NCBI GenBank assembly: GCA_009928855.1
Contig: SABV01000012.1
Location: 1-32,572, forward strand
Source of the DNA: Erysipelotrichia bacterium
Lineage (GTDB): Bacteria; Muiribacteriota; Ozemobacteria; Ozemobacterales; Ozemobacteraceae
DNA length: 32,572 nt
Direction: 5' to 3'
Under the pieces are notes generated by a model. It searched no databases, had not been told where the DNA came from, and saw nothing but the letters and a program-made list of their open reading frames with translations. Both the position numbers and the translations under genes were made by a program. How positions within the stretch are numbered: the first letter of the stretch is position 1; each line of letters opens with the position of its first letter. Positions 16,202 to 24,352 of this stretch are shown one piece after another.

Positions 16202-18202
16202 ATGACAGAAAACAATATAGAACAAATGGACGGGGAGAATACCTTTTCTTATAGTTTTGCAAGAACCAGCTTTGAAGAGAGAATAGCTTCCTGGGTGGTA
16301 ATTTTTACTTACGCTTTTATGGCCATAACCCTTTTTAGCATAGTTCTTGAGAAGCTTTATCCTTTCTCGGTCACTCCGCCTGATTTTTTCATGCAATTTC
16401 TGTTTCTGCTGCTCATGACCGGTATTCTTGAAGTAATCAGCATTCAATTTGGCAATGTCAAAGACACATGCATTATCGACTATGCCAAAGGTCTTATCAC
16501 ACTTATAGAACAACGCTTTATGTTTCACAAGATCAGCGTAATTTCATCGTTTGAGCAGATAAAAAGCATAGGCGTCAGTGCCAGAGCCACAAGTCTACAC
16601 CAGGTTTTCTTTTCACAGCACCCCGACAGATTTGCTATTGTTGCCGTAAATTTTCGCAATCAGTTTCTTCACATAACCGATTACAACATGAATCTGGAAG
16701 AAGCCAACACTTTCTGCCAGCAACTGTGTAACCGCCACATGCCGCACGCGCAATTCATTGCAGGAGAAGCTGACACACAACTCATCCTGGATATCCTGAC
16801 TGATGAAATGGTTCCGGCTCCGTGCAGACGATCATGGTCATCACTGGTAGACGCGGCAACCATGCCCGTATTTCAAACCTTCTCTGCACTGCTGATCACT
16901 CTCATCATAATAACAGCCACAATGACGCTGCTCGCCCAGGGCTCCAGACTCGTGTTTAACACCGACCTTCTGCTCTCATATCAGCCTGTTTTGCAGATAT
17001 TTTCAACTCCAGAGCCACGCAAAATAGAAAATAAAGATATTCTTACCCCCCCAGAGGGCCCGCCACCACAAGAACTTCCTCTCGCAACCGTTTCACAGGT
17101 AGATATAATTGTTGACGAATCAGAGTCTCTCGCGCAAACCTCAACCGCAACACTGATAGTTGCCAGCGAAAGCATACAAACGCAAAGTTCTGAAACTGCA
17201 GACCTGAGTTCTTCAACAACAATGCTGGCAGTGCAGACGACAGCAGCAATAATCGCCTCCGAAAGCGCGGCCCAACCTGAAAGTCACGCAACCGAAAGCG
17301 CCGACACCGCAAAAATGGTTGCGATAGCTACCCCAACCGCCCCCGCAACTTCTGCATCTGCATCACTTACCCCAGAAGAAGAATTCAAAAAGATTTTTGA
17401 CAATGCTGAAGTTTTACCCAAAAAAGCTGCAGATATAAAACCAATCACCACAAAATCACCCGAAAACAACAATCCAAAATCACCGCAGATTCATCAGCCT
17501 GTATTTATGCCGTTAACGGCCAAGGTTCCTACGGTCAGCATAGATACAATCTTTTTGCGCAAAAAAAGCAGCAAACCCACAAAAAATATTACTGCAAAGA
17601 TAAGCCCCAAAGCCCCTGACGCCACCCCACTCAGGGCTGTCACTGCAAAAAACACAGCTACAGGCACACCCGCAATATCAGCAAAAACCGTTATACTACC
17701 TAAATCGACTGCATCATTGAAACCAATGCCAACTCCTGTCAAAAAACCAATCGTGCCGGCCAAACCCCAAAAGCAGGTTCCTGTTTGCGACATTTTGCCA
17801 GGTTACGGCATAAATCCCCTCGCATCTCTGGGTGACAGCATGCAAAAAACTATAGACAAACTTGGGCAACCCGTAGCGACTTTTAAAAATGCCGCAGGTC
17901 GACAGGTTGTCTACAGCGGGTTTGCCCTGACCAGCTCTAATAACGATAGCGATAAAATTACAGAAATCATCGTTACCAAGTCTGTTTCGTCAGCTGGCGC
18001 TCTTAAAACGCCTCAAAATCTTATGATTGGCAGTTCGATAGACGAAATAAGAAAACGACTCGGCCCCCCGGTAACGATTGTCGGCTCACCCGGTCTGCAT
18101 TTTCCGACTCTCGGCGTCACCTTTGTGCCATCACCTGCTAAACCAGAAATCATCGGAGCAATAAAACTCTATAAAGCAACCGAAAAGCTGACAACGCAAT
18201 GA
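16202..18202 (+). CDS. Membrane protein with bacterial PH-like domain, long disordered linker and SmpA-like repeats
   Basis: Protein of 666 residues, not matched to a named family. Two hydrophobic helices (about 29-50 and 60-80) are followed by a PH-like segment (about 85-180, IIDYAKGLITLIEQRF ... FAIVAVNFRNQFLHITDY), which resembles bPH domains of YcxB type. A third helix lies at about 223-245. Residues about 265-530 are Ala/Ser/Thr-rich then Lys/Pro-rich and probably unstructured, long enough to cross the periplasm. The C-terminus (about 535-660) contains two related units, LGDSMQKTIDKLGQPVATF and IGSSIDEIRKRLGPPVTIV, each followed by beta strands, like SmpA/OmlA (BamE) repeats. The topology suggests an inner-membrane protein reaching toward the envelope. 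It starts 4 bases after thiN, so it is cotranscribed and probably translationally coupled. Confidence 0.65.
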   Translation: MTENNIEQMDGENTFSYSFARTSFEERIASWVVIFTYAFMAITLFSIVLEKLYPFSVTPPDFFMQFLFLLLMTGILEVISIQFGNVKDTCIIDYAKGLITLIEQRFMFHKISVISSFEQIKSIGVSARATSLHQVFFSQHPDRFAIVAVNFRNQFLHITDYNMNLEEANTFCQQLCNRHMPHAQFIAGEADTQLILDILTDEMVPAPCRRSWSSLVDAATMPVFQTFSALLITLIIITATMTLLAQGSRLVFNTDLLLSYQPVLQIFSTPEPRKIENKDILTPPEGPPPQELPLATVSQVDIIVDESESLAQTSTATLIVASESIQTQSSETADLSSSTTMLAVQTTAAIIASESAAQPESHATESADTAKMVAIATPTAPATSASASLTPEEEFKKIFDNAEVLPKKAADIKPITTKSPENNNPKSPQIHQPVFMPLTAKVPTVSIDTIFLRKKSSKPTKNITAKISPKAPDATPLRAVTAKNTATGTPAISAKTVILPKSTASLKPMPTPVKKPIVPAKPQKQVPVCDILPGYGINPLASLGDSMQKTIDKLGQPVATFKNAAGRQVVYSGFALTSSNNDSDKITEIIVTKSVSSAGALKTPQNLMIGSSIDEIRKRLGPPVTIVGSPGLHFPTLGVTFVPSPAKPEIIGAIKLYKATEKLTTQ

Positions 18203-18228
18203 CCCTTTATTAAGCTGTATGCTATAAT
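18199..18228 (+). promoter_or_regulatory. Promoter of the ankyrin gene
   Basis: An extended -10 TGCTATAAT lies at 18220-18228 and an ATGACC that may serve as -35 at 18199-18204, spacing 18. It begins inside the end of the preceding gene, 26 bases before the ankyrin ATG. A separate transcript for the ankyrin and pyrophosphohydrolase genes is likely. Confidence 0.5.
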
Positions 18229-18253
18229 CAGACTACGGGAGAAATAAACAGTA

Positions 18254-19123
18254 ATGCCCCATAACAGCAACTTTTCAGTAGTCTGCTTCACCGCAAAATC
18301 AGTTTTTGTGGTCTGTTGGATTGCGATTTTTCTATACCCCGCCTTCTGGCATGCTTCATCGCCCGACAGCCTTTTTAGACGCTACCGGTTATGGGAAAAA
18401 CTCTCTAAATCAGTTAACGACAAAGTCTGCCCATTTGTCGACCTTTGGCACATGTTTGCATACCCTGTGCACAATGCCGCCCTCAAGGGAAAAACAGACA
18501 GAATCGCCAGACTCAAACCCGATGCCGCAGCAATAAACCGGGTCGACTCTTTTTCAATGACTCCTCTGGCCTATACCGCCTATACCAACGACATAGACAC
18601 CATGAATTTGTGCCTTCAAAACGGTGCAGATCTGAACATCGGCAACGCAGGCTCGCAAACAGCTCTTTTGATTGCCATTGATCACAAAAACGAAAAAGCG
18701 GCGATGAACCTCATCATAAATGGCGCCAAAAGCGATATTCCAGACAGCGCAGGTATTACGCCACTGCATTTGTGTATTAAAAAAAATATGAATGCAATAT
18801 TCAATCAAGCCATGCAAACAAACCCTCTGCTAGACCTGAAAGACGCAAAGGGCCTTACCCCGCTGGATTACGCCATAAAAAGGAACTCTCTGAATACAGT
18901 CATTGCGCTTGCAATTGCCGGTGCCAGCCCAGAATTTTCACTCCGCACCCAGAATATCCAGATCGGCATTTTTCTGGCGCTCTGGCAAAACACCAAAAAC
19001 CCCCATGTAGCGGCAGCCAATCTCGCAGAAGAATGCGCCAGGCATATTTCAAACAACCCCCTGCCTGCCGAATTTCCGATCGAACCAAAAATCTTAAAAT
19101 TACAGAACGATAGAGGCCAATAA
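18254..19123 (+). CDS. Exported or membrane-anchored ankyrin-repeat protein
   Basis: Protein of 289 residues. A hydrophobic N-terminal segment (about 15-35, VFVVCWIAIFLYPAFWHA) looks like a signal anchor. Residues about 70-235 form four or five ankyrin repeats, with typical units such as TPLAYTAYTNDIDTMNLCLQNGAD, TALLIAIDHKNEKAAMNLIINGA and TPLDYAIKRNSLNTVIALAIAGA. Ankyrin repeats bind protein partners; none is identified. A GGGAG ribosome site lies 12 bases upstream of the ATG. The stop codon overlaps the next start (TAATG at 19121-19125), so the downstream gene is translationally coupled. No enzymatic domain is visible. Confidence 0.8.
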   Translation: MPHNSNFSVVCFTAKSVFVVCWIAIFLYPAFWHASSPDSLFRRYRLWEKLSKSVNDKVCPFVDLWHMFAYPVHNAALKGKTDRIARLKPDAAAINRVDSFSMTPLAYTAYTNDIDTMNLCLQNGADLNIGNAGSQTALLIAIDHKNEKAAMNLIINGAKSDIPDSAGITPLHLCIKKNMNAIFNQAMQTNPLLDLKDAKGLTPLDYAIKRNSLNTVIALAIAGASPEFSLRTQNIQIGIFLALWQNTKNPHVAAANLAEECARHISNNPLPAEFPIEPKILKLQNDRGQ

Positions 19124-19470
19124 TGAAAACATACAACGAGCTGTTAAAGAAACTTAGAATTTTCCGCCAGGAACGCAACTGGGAAAAATTTCATAAACCC
19201 AAAGACCTGGCAATGGCTGCGGCCATCGAAGCGGCAGAACTCATGGAAGAATTTCTATGGAAAAACGAAGAAGAAGTTATTGCCAAAGTAAAGCATGACA
19301 AAGAAAAAGTAGCTGACGAGATAGCAGATACGGTAGTTTACCTGATGCTGCTGGCTGACGACCTTGAAATTGACATGTATGACGCCATCGAGAGAAAAAT
19401 GCAGAAAAATGCCGCGAAATACCCGGTAGAGAAATGCCGCGGCAAAGCCACTAAATACACTGAACTTTAA
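19123..19470 (+). CDS. MazG-like nucleotide pyrophosphohydrolase (dCTPase/RS21-C6 type)
   Basis: Protein of 115 residues, the single-domain length of the all-alpha NTP pyrophosphatase family. The metal-binding motif is clear: E36-A-A-E39 with E42 and E43 (AAIEAAELMEEFLW) in the first helix, and DEIADTVVYLMLLADDL (D65, E66, D69) in the second. FRQERNWEKFHKPKDLAMA is typical of the RS21-C6 (DCTPP1) branch, which hydrolyses dCTP and modified dNTPs to monophosphates for nucleotide-pool cleaning. Its start overlaps the ankyrin stop. Substrate preference cannot be read from the sequence. Confidence 0.85.
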   Translation: MKTYNELLKKLRIFRQERNWEKFHKPKDLAMAAAIEAAELMEEFLWKNEEEVIAKVKHDKEKVADEIADTVVYLMLLADDLEIDMYDAIERKMQKNAAKYPVEKCRGKATKYTEL

Positions 19471-19526
19471 AATTATTGCTTTACTGTTTTACTATTTCAG
19501 CTTAGCATTCTGTCTTTGCAATAATT
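19471..19526. repeat. Inverted repeat in the leader of the FecCD permease gene
   Basis: AATTATTGC (19471-19479) and GCAATAATT (19518-19526) are exact inverted copies separated by 38 AT-rich bases, just upstream of the transporter ATG at 19548. It may be a regulator site or an mRNA stem. I see no cobalamin riboswitch or Fur-box consensus. Confidence 0.35.
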
Positions 19527-19547
19527 AAATTCCGGTATATAACATCT

Positions 19548-20561
19548 ATGCAAAGAAACAGATTTCTACTGACAGTAGGCGCTCTGACAGTGCTTTTGCT
19601 GTTTTCAGCCTGTGTGTCGCTTCATATTGGCAGCATTTCGATACCATTTGCCGCAACTCTCTCTGGCTTTAACGCCGAAAGCTGCGATATGCCACAGCAA
19701 CAGATGGAAACCTTCAAAACCGTCATCACGCAAATCCGTTTGCCAAGAATTCTGACATCTATTCTGTGCGGCGCTGCACTTGCGGTATCAGGGGCTGCTT
19801 ACCAGAGCATGTTTATGAACCCGCTGGTTTCGCCCGGCCTGCTTGGAGTACTTGCCGGAGCTGCTTTTGGTGCATCTCTGGGTCTGTTGATAGGAAAAAG
19901 CTTTCTGGCTGCTCAGCTGGGAGCATTTGTCTGCGGCATCGCATCGGTTTTGTGCGCTATTTTTCTGGCGCGGTTTTTTCCTGGCAATCGTCTGATAATG
20001 CTCATTATGGGTGGAATCATCAGTTCGTCCCTTTTCACCTCGCTTCTATCGGTTGTCAAATTTATAGCAGACACCCGCGACGAACTGCCGGCAATCGTGT
20101 ACTGGCTCATGGGAGGTTTCTCTGCAATTTCGGCTGATGCCGCGTTCTGGGGGTTGCCATTACTGTTTGTCGGCATTTTGCTGATTATTGCCATGTCAGG
20201 CTATCTTAATGTTCTCAGCATGGGCGATGAAGAAGCAACCGCACTGGGCATAAGGGTCTCGCTTGTAAGAACCATATTGATAGTCATCACAACCCTGATA
20301 TGCTCGATTACCGTAGCTCTCGGTGGCATGATCGGCTGGGTCGGCCTGATGATACCGCATATCGCACGCATGTTCACGGGGCCGGATAATCGCCAGCTTA
20401 TTCCGGTGGCGACATTGATCGGCGCAATCTATCTGCTTATGGTCGATAACGTCTGCCGTGCAGCTTTTCCCGGCGAAATCCCGATAGGTATTATGACCTC
20501 TCTGATGGGCGTGCCATTTTTCATTTTTGTTTTGAGCCGCTCTGAAAGAAGGTGGAATTGA
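19548..20561 (+). CDS. FecCD-family ABC transporter permease (iron-siderophore, haem or cobalamin type)
   Basis: Protein of 337 residues with about nine or ten membrane helices, the normal size for BtuC/FecCD subunits. Recognisable segments include LPRILTSILCGAALAVSGAAYQSMF and NPLVSPGLLGVLAGAAFGA near the N-terminus, the coupling-helix region ATALGIRVSLVR, and GWVGLMIPHIARMFTGPDNRQLIP toward the end. The family forms homodimers in the inner membrane that import iron-siderophore, haem or vitamin B12 complexes handed over by a periplasmic binding protein. The residues do not tell which. The stop overlaps the ATPase start as TGATG. No substrate-binding protein is encoded in the flanking genes. 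Confidence 0.93.
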   Translation: MQRNRFLLTVGALTVLLLFSACVSLHIGSISIPFAATLSGFNAESCDMPQQQMETFKTVITQIRLPRILTSILCGAALAVSGAAYQSMFMNPLVSPGLLGVLAGAAFGASLGLLIGKSFLAAQLGAFVCGIASVLCAIFLARFFPGNRLIMLIMGGIISSSLFTSLLSVVKFIADTRDELPAIVYWLMGGFSAISADAAFWGLPLLFVGILLIIAMSGYLNVLSMGDEEATALGIRVSLVRTILIVITTLICSITVALGGMIGWVGLMIPHIARMFTGPDNRQLIPVATLIGAIYLLMVDNVCRAAFPGEIPIGIMTSLMGVPFFIFVLSRSERRWN

Positions 20562-21346
20562 TGCTTCCGCTCGAAGTAGAAAACCTGAACTTCGCTTACG
20601 AAACCAGAAATATACTCGAAAATATTTCGTTCACTATTCAGCCCGGCACCGTTACCTCGATACTCGGCCCCAACGGTAGCGGCAAAACAACATTACTCAA
20701 ACTTCTGCTGGGGCTTCATAAACCGGCAAATGGCACAATAAAAATTTTTGGAAATAATCTCAATGAAATCACCCTTGTGGAACGTGCCAGAAAAATGGCT
20801 TATGTTCCGCAACGGCACAACGCTATCTTCTCTTACAAAGTCCGCGATGTAGTGGCTATGGGTCGCCTGCCATATTCCGGCATATTCTGCCATCTCAACG
20901 ATGCAGATTTTGAACATGCGCAGCTCTGCATGAACAAGCTTGGCATAGAACATCTTGCCGAGCGCCCTTACACAGAAATAAGCGGCGGAGAACAACAACT
21001 TGCCCTGATAGCACGCGCTCTGACCCAGGAAGCCAAAATATTAGTCTTAGACGAACCGGTCGCCGGTCTTGATTACGGCAATCAGTTGCTGTTGCTCAAA
21101 CAGCTGCGCAATCTCGCAAGAAGCGGCATAACCTGTATAAAAACGACTCATTACCCAGAACACGCCCTCTGGACTTCTGACCGGGCCATTTTTTTAAAAG
21201 CAGGCAAAATTATCGCTGCCGGCCGATCTGAAGAAATTATCAATCCCGAAATGCTGAAAATTCTCTACAATGCAGACATAATGGTTATAGAAACAAACAC
21301 AGGTGCGCATAAGATACGCACCTGTGTTCCTGAGTTCGACAGTTAA
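20561..21346 (+). CDS. ABC transporter ATP-binding protein (FepC/BtuD type)
   Basis: Protein of 261 residues. Walker A is GPNGSGKT (36-43), Q-loop VPQ (82-84), signature ISGGEQQ (140-146), Walker B ILVLDEP (160-166) and the switch His in THYPEH (H198). The D-loop AGLD follows. Length and motif spacing fit the FepC/FhuC/BtuD ATPases that work with FecCD permeases, and the gene overlaps the permease by one base. The ATG at 20561 is preferred over a GTG at 20552 that lies within the AAGGTGG ribosome site. The last codons contain a 12-bp hairpin that probably ends transcription from the opposing gene. Confidence 0.93.
   Translation: MLPLEVENLNFAYETRNILENISFTIQPGTVTSILGPNGSGKTTLLKLLLGLHKPANGTIKIFGNNLNEITLVERARKMAYVPQRHNAIFSYKVRDVVAMGRLPYSGIFCHLNDADFEHAQLCMNKLGIEHLAERPYTEISGGEQQLALIARALTQEAKILVLDEPVAGLDYGNQLLLLKQLRNLARSGITCIKTTHYPEHALWTSDRAIFLKAGKIIAAGRSEEIINPEMLKILYNADIMVIETNTGAHKIRTCVPEFDS
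21296..21328 (-). terminator. Terminator-like hairpin inside the 3' end of the ATPase gene
   Basis: Arms AACACAGGTGCG (21296-21307) and CGCACCTGTGTT (21317-21328) pair perfectly with a 9-base loop. Read on the minus strand it lies 27 bases past the EndoU-like gene stop and is followed by GTTTGTTTC, a U-rich tract. It therefore fits a terminator for the minus-strand gene, located within the coding part of the convergent gene. Confidence 0.55.
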
Positions 21347-21354
21347 AATTTATA

Positions 21355-22395
21355 TCAGCGTTTGTAAGAAACTGCGTCTTCTCCGATATCGCCTTTATTA
21401 GTCATCGGGTAAAGAGATCTGATGTTACCGTTCATGGTATACAGCTGCCAGTTGAATTCTTCGCCGTTGATGTTGGCTCTGAAAGTAAGAGCGCCTGGCA
21501 CACTGCCATAGCTGCGTGCGGTTTCGATGGCAATATGACCAAGAGCAAGCAGTGACTGCACAGAATTGCAATTGGCAAAGCCACCTTTGGGCTTATTGGC
21601 AGACTTCATCGGGCCATCGCCATCGGGGTCCCAGGAGAAGCTGCCAGTGTAGATTCTCGGATTACCGATGCCAGCAACAGCAGTTTTGACCTGAGCGCAA
21701 CCATTGCGTTCATCGTCATAAAATTTGTACCACCAGTGGTAACCGCTGACTTTGCTGCCATCAACTTCGCCGGCAACAACATGCTCGAAACCACGACCAG
21801 AACCGAACCAGTTCTTTTTAAGATCTTCGATACTAGTATCAGTAGATTTAAGGGCATGAAGAATAACCGGATCATTTTTTATAGAATCAAGAAAAGCATC
21901 TATATCATTGCTGAGAGCAGAAGCATCATTGGTGCCATTTTTAGGATTGAATTTTTCGCAAAGTTTTATGGTTTCTGTATAACTGTGCGGAATGCTGCCG
22001 TCATAATCATTAAAAAGCATACCACGGCGATAATTTTCGCTTTTGGTAACCTTGAGGGCATCACGATCAAGTTTTACGATCGAATTTGCCACTTCGGCAA
22101 TTTTTTGCCTGATTTCGCTGACATTTCGACTTGAACCATAAGCGGAATAATATATCTGACTGCCGTTATTAGCGATAGCCTCTGCCCGCGAAACAGCACC
22201 TTTAAAATCTTCGTCTGATTCGATAAGACCGGCAGCTATGCTGTTTTCAAGGGTCCGGCGCAACTCGAGGTCTTGAATGGCACCAAGCTGGTCATGAAAA
22301 TAACTGACACGCTCAGAACTGGCCATCAGACCGGGTGAAAAAAGAGGGGTTAAAAAACCGGATACAAGAAAAACAAATGGAATTAGTCTACGCAT
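21355..22395 (-). CDS. Exported EndoU-like (XendoU-fold) endoribonuclease
   Basis: Protein of 346 residues with an N-terminal signal peptide (residues 1-25, IPFVFLVSGFLTPLFSPGLM). The C-terminal half matches EndoU/XendoU: FEHVVAGE (204-210, with E204, H205, E210), KVSGYHWWYKFY (H220 as second catalytic His), GSFSWDPDGDGPMKSANKPKGGF (K268 or K270 as the candidate catalytic Lys) and a closing NWQLYTMNGNIRSLYPM that fits the family's last strands. EndoU enzymes cut RNA after uridines, often with Mn2+, leaving 2',3'-cyclic phosphate ends. The N-terminal region (26-190) is helical and unassigned. In bacteria EndoU domains usually sit at the end of large toxin proteins; this is a stand-alone exported enzyme without an obvious immunity gene. 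Start: AGGGAGCAG lies 4 to 12 bases upstream. Catalytic assignment is by pattern. Confidence 0.75.
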   Translation of the reverse strand: MRRLIPFVFLVSGFLTPLFSPGLMASSERVSYFHDQLGAIQDLELRRTLENSIAAGLIESDEDFKGAVSRAEAIANNGSQIYYSAYGSSRNVSEIRQKIAEVANSIVKLDRDALKVTKSENYRRGMLFNDYDGSIPHSYTETIKLCEKFNPKNGTNDASALSNDIDAFLDSIKNDPVILHALKSTDTSIEDLKKNWFGSGRGFEHVVAGEVDGSKVSGYHWWYKFYDDERNGCAQVKTAVAGIGNPRIYTGSFSWDPDGDGPMKSANKPKGGFANCNSVQSLLALGHIAIETARSYGSVPGALTFRANINGEEFNWQLYTMNGNIRSLYPMTNKGDIGEDAVSYKR

Positions 22396-22674
22396 TTCTG
22401 CTCCCTTACTCGATACTTTTATACTTAATGAGCTACGAACCGTTACAACAAAACACTTGCTACTAAAATCTTAAAGACACTTATACATACTTAATCAATA
22501 CTTACTTTAAACAGTATAACGTTTTAAAACAATCAAAGCAAGACCCAAAAAAAAATTTATCATTATTGTTTCAATTGCTTGCTGTCAAAAGGTTGCAGCT
22601 GCCATCGCGAAATAATACTCCACACAAAACCGGTACATCAGTCTTGCAGGTTTTTCGCGATGACAGCACAAAAA
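22396..22674. other. AT-rich intergenic region with repeated ATACTTAAT boxes and a long inverted repeat
   Basis: This 279-base gap holds the leader of the EndoU-like gene and the end of the sulfur operon. ATACTTAAT occurs at 22421-22429 and 22487-22495, with variants at 22413-22421 (ATACTTTTA) and 22498-22506 (ATACTTACT), all upstream of the EndoU-like start. An inverted repeat (22598-22612 with 22653-22667, 14 of 15 paired, 40-base loop) lies just past the stop of the transporter-rhodanese gene. No ORF with a ribosome site is seen. On the minus strand a nine-base T-run lies near 22547-22555, without a hairpin directly before it. Confidence 0.45.
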
Positions 22675-23844
22675 CTATTGCGAAGCACCACTGACCGGCT
22701 CTGCTGCGCCAACTGCCATCCCTGAACCCAAAAACATGGCACGCCAGGCACTGATTTCAAGCTTTTGCTTATCGTCAAGAGTTTCTGATCTCAAAGAAGC
22801 TGGCTGCAGTACTCTGACAAAAAATCCCTGCAGACCATCTGCAAGCACACACACGTTCTTGTATCCGGCAGCAAGAAGAACTACCCATGCCTGCGCAGGA
22901 TGAACAACCCCGTTAGAATACAGAACAATGCGGTCAAAGTTGCGATATCTTTCAAGGGCGGTTGGCAGAGAAGACATTGACAAGTGCACCGCTCCCGGAA
23001 TGTGCCATTCATCGTATTCTTCTCTGGTTCTTATGTCTACAAGCGCAATACTTTTCTGTCTTTCGATGATTTCCCGGGCAAGGGTCTCGGGATCAATATG
23101 ATCTGTTCCTGCTTCAACTTTATGCAGAATATCAGCATGTAAGTTTCTGTCAAAGAGTTTTGCTTTAAAGCCATTCTGACTGATCAAAAGGACTCCGCAG
23201 GCTCCAATAAGAATCGCCACCGAAAAGATCCACAAGCCCGAACTTTTGGCAGCTACCATGGCATAATTAAATTTCTCTTCTATCAGCTCAGAAAACCAGA
23301 AAGCTACCACACCAACAACGGTAACAATAAGGGCGCACTGCGCAAAACCAGTATTGAACCACTCATACACAAAGTTGACCGAAGAATCACCCATTGAGTA
23401 CAACGGCTCAAAATAAACAAAAGCCTCGTTAAATATATAGCTTCCGGCCAGGGCTCCGACTAAAAATACGAGGGCGTCTATTTTGCCGCTGACCATACCC
23501 ACTGCGGCAGTTCCGGGGCACCAACCGGCTATCACGAAGCCCATTCCAAAAATTAAGCCGCCTGCCAACTGTGCACCCAAAATCGTCTCTGGCACATAAA
23601 CAGACTCTGGTCGCAGAATGCCCAGGCCATACATGAAACCGATCCCAAGCATGGCCGTAATAACCGCGCTGAACATAACTTTAAGAACAGACATGTCCCT
23701 GAAATAAAAAATACCGGCAAGACGCCGGGAACTGCCGAAACCAGCCTGCTCAAGGCACCATCCAAACGCAATACCGATTATGAAAGCACTGAGAAAAGCG
23801 GCAGAAGTCGTAAGGGCATCACTGCCATAAAATGTTTCAATCAT
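22675..23844 (-). CDS. YeeE/YedE transporter C-terminal half fused to a Cys-less rhodanese domain
   Basis: Protein of 389 residues from the ATG at 23844. The membrane part (1-225) carries family motifs FGWCLEQAGFG (C30) and GLIFGMGFVIAGWCPGT (C109), the second half of the YeeE/YedE (DUF395, PmpB) sulfur-compound transporter. Residues about 252-345 are a rhodanese domain (LVDIRTREEYDEWHIPGAVH ... GYKNVCVLADGLQGF), but the catalytic Cys is replaced by Ser310 (VLYSNGVVHPAQAW). It probably binds or docks rather than transfers sulfur, or needs no turnover. GGAGG at 23851-23855 is 6 bases upstream of this ATG; the longer ORF to 23898 would overlap its neighbour by 62 bases. The actual overlap is 8 bases (ATGATTGA). 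Cotranscribed with the two genes before it. Confidence 0.8.
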   Translation of the reverse strand: MIETFYGSDALTTSAAFLSAFIIGIAFGWCLEQAGFGSSRRLAGIFYFRDMSVLKVMFSAVITAMLGIGFMYGLGILRPESVYVPETILGAQLAGGLIFGMGFVIAGWCPGTAAVGMVSGKIDALVFLVGALAGSYIFNEAFVYFEPLYSMGDSSVNFVYEWFNTGFAQCALIVTVVGVVAFWFSELIEEKFNYAMVAAKSSGLWIFSVAILIGACGVLLISQNGFKAKLFDRNLHADILHKVEAGTDHIDPETLAREIIERQKSIALVDIRTREEYDEWHIPGAVHLSMSSLPTALERYRNFDRIVLYSNGVVHPAQAWVVLLAAGYKNVCVLADGLQGFFVRVLQPASLRSETLDDKQKLEISAWRAMFLGSGMAVGAAEPVSGASQ

Positions 23845-24352
23845 GCCATTGCCTCCTGAAAAAATAGGCCATGAGATACCCACCAACAAAAGTGGCAATC
23901 ATAAAAACAATGCCGCCGGTAGAAAGAAGAGCAGTGCCCGTAAGTGCCTGCCCTGATGTACAGCCCCGGGCAAGACGCGTGGCAAAACCGGCGAGAACAC
24001 CCCCGAACAGCGCAAGAATCAGTCTTTTGCCGCCCGAAAAAGAGTTTCCTCGTTCGACCTGCACGACAACACGACTGTTAGCGACAGCCGAAATAAATCC
24101 ACCCAGAATCACTCCACCAAACATAAAAACCAGGTAGTAATTCAAAGGCTTCTCACCCCACGCCCCAAAATATTGAGACGACATGATGTGTTCAGGATTA
24201 ATGCACATACCGCACCATGCGGCCATTCTTGCAACCGCATTTGAAGCACCAAGACCGGTACCAAGAACAACAAAAGAGCTTAAAAGAGTAAGCCCCAGTA
24301 AAAAACCGGCAAGATAAGGATTCAGATATGGTCTCATTTCACCGTTTTGCAT
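23837..24352 (-). CDS. YeeE/YedE transporter N-terminal half (PmpA-like)
   Basis: Protein of 171 residues with four or five membrane helices. GGVLAGFATRLARGCTSGQALTG is the signature of the first half of YeeE/YedE transporters, with the conserved Cys in RGCTSG. Single-chain members such as TsuA take up thiosulfate through conserved cysteines; split members (PmpAB) occur near persulfide enzymes and are thought to move sulfane-sulfur compounds. Here the two halves are separate genes that overlap by 8 bases and would assemble as a heteromer. The start overlaps the stop of the CstB-like gene (TGATG at 24350-24354). A second possible ATG is 15 bases downstream. Confidence 0.82.
   Translation of the reverse strand: MQNGEMRPYLNPYLAGFLLGLTLLSSFVVLGTGLGASNAVARMAAWCGMCINPEHIMSSQYFGAWGEKPLNYYLVFMFGGVILGGFISAVANSRVVVQVERGNSFSGGKRLILALFGGVLAGFATRLARGCTSGQALTGTALLSTGGIVFMIATFVGGYLMAYFFRRQWHD

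Noticed and set aside
19480-19547. Cobalamin riboswitch upstream of the FecCD permease
   Set aside because: The leader is under 80 bases and has no B12-box-like sequence.
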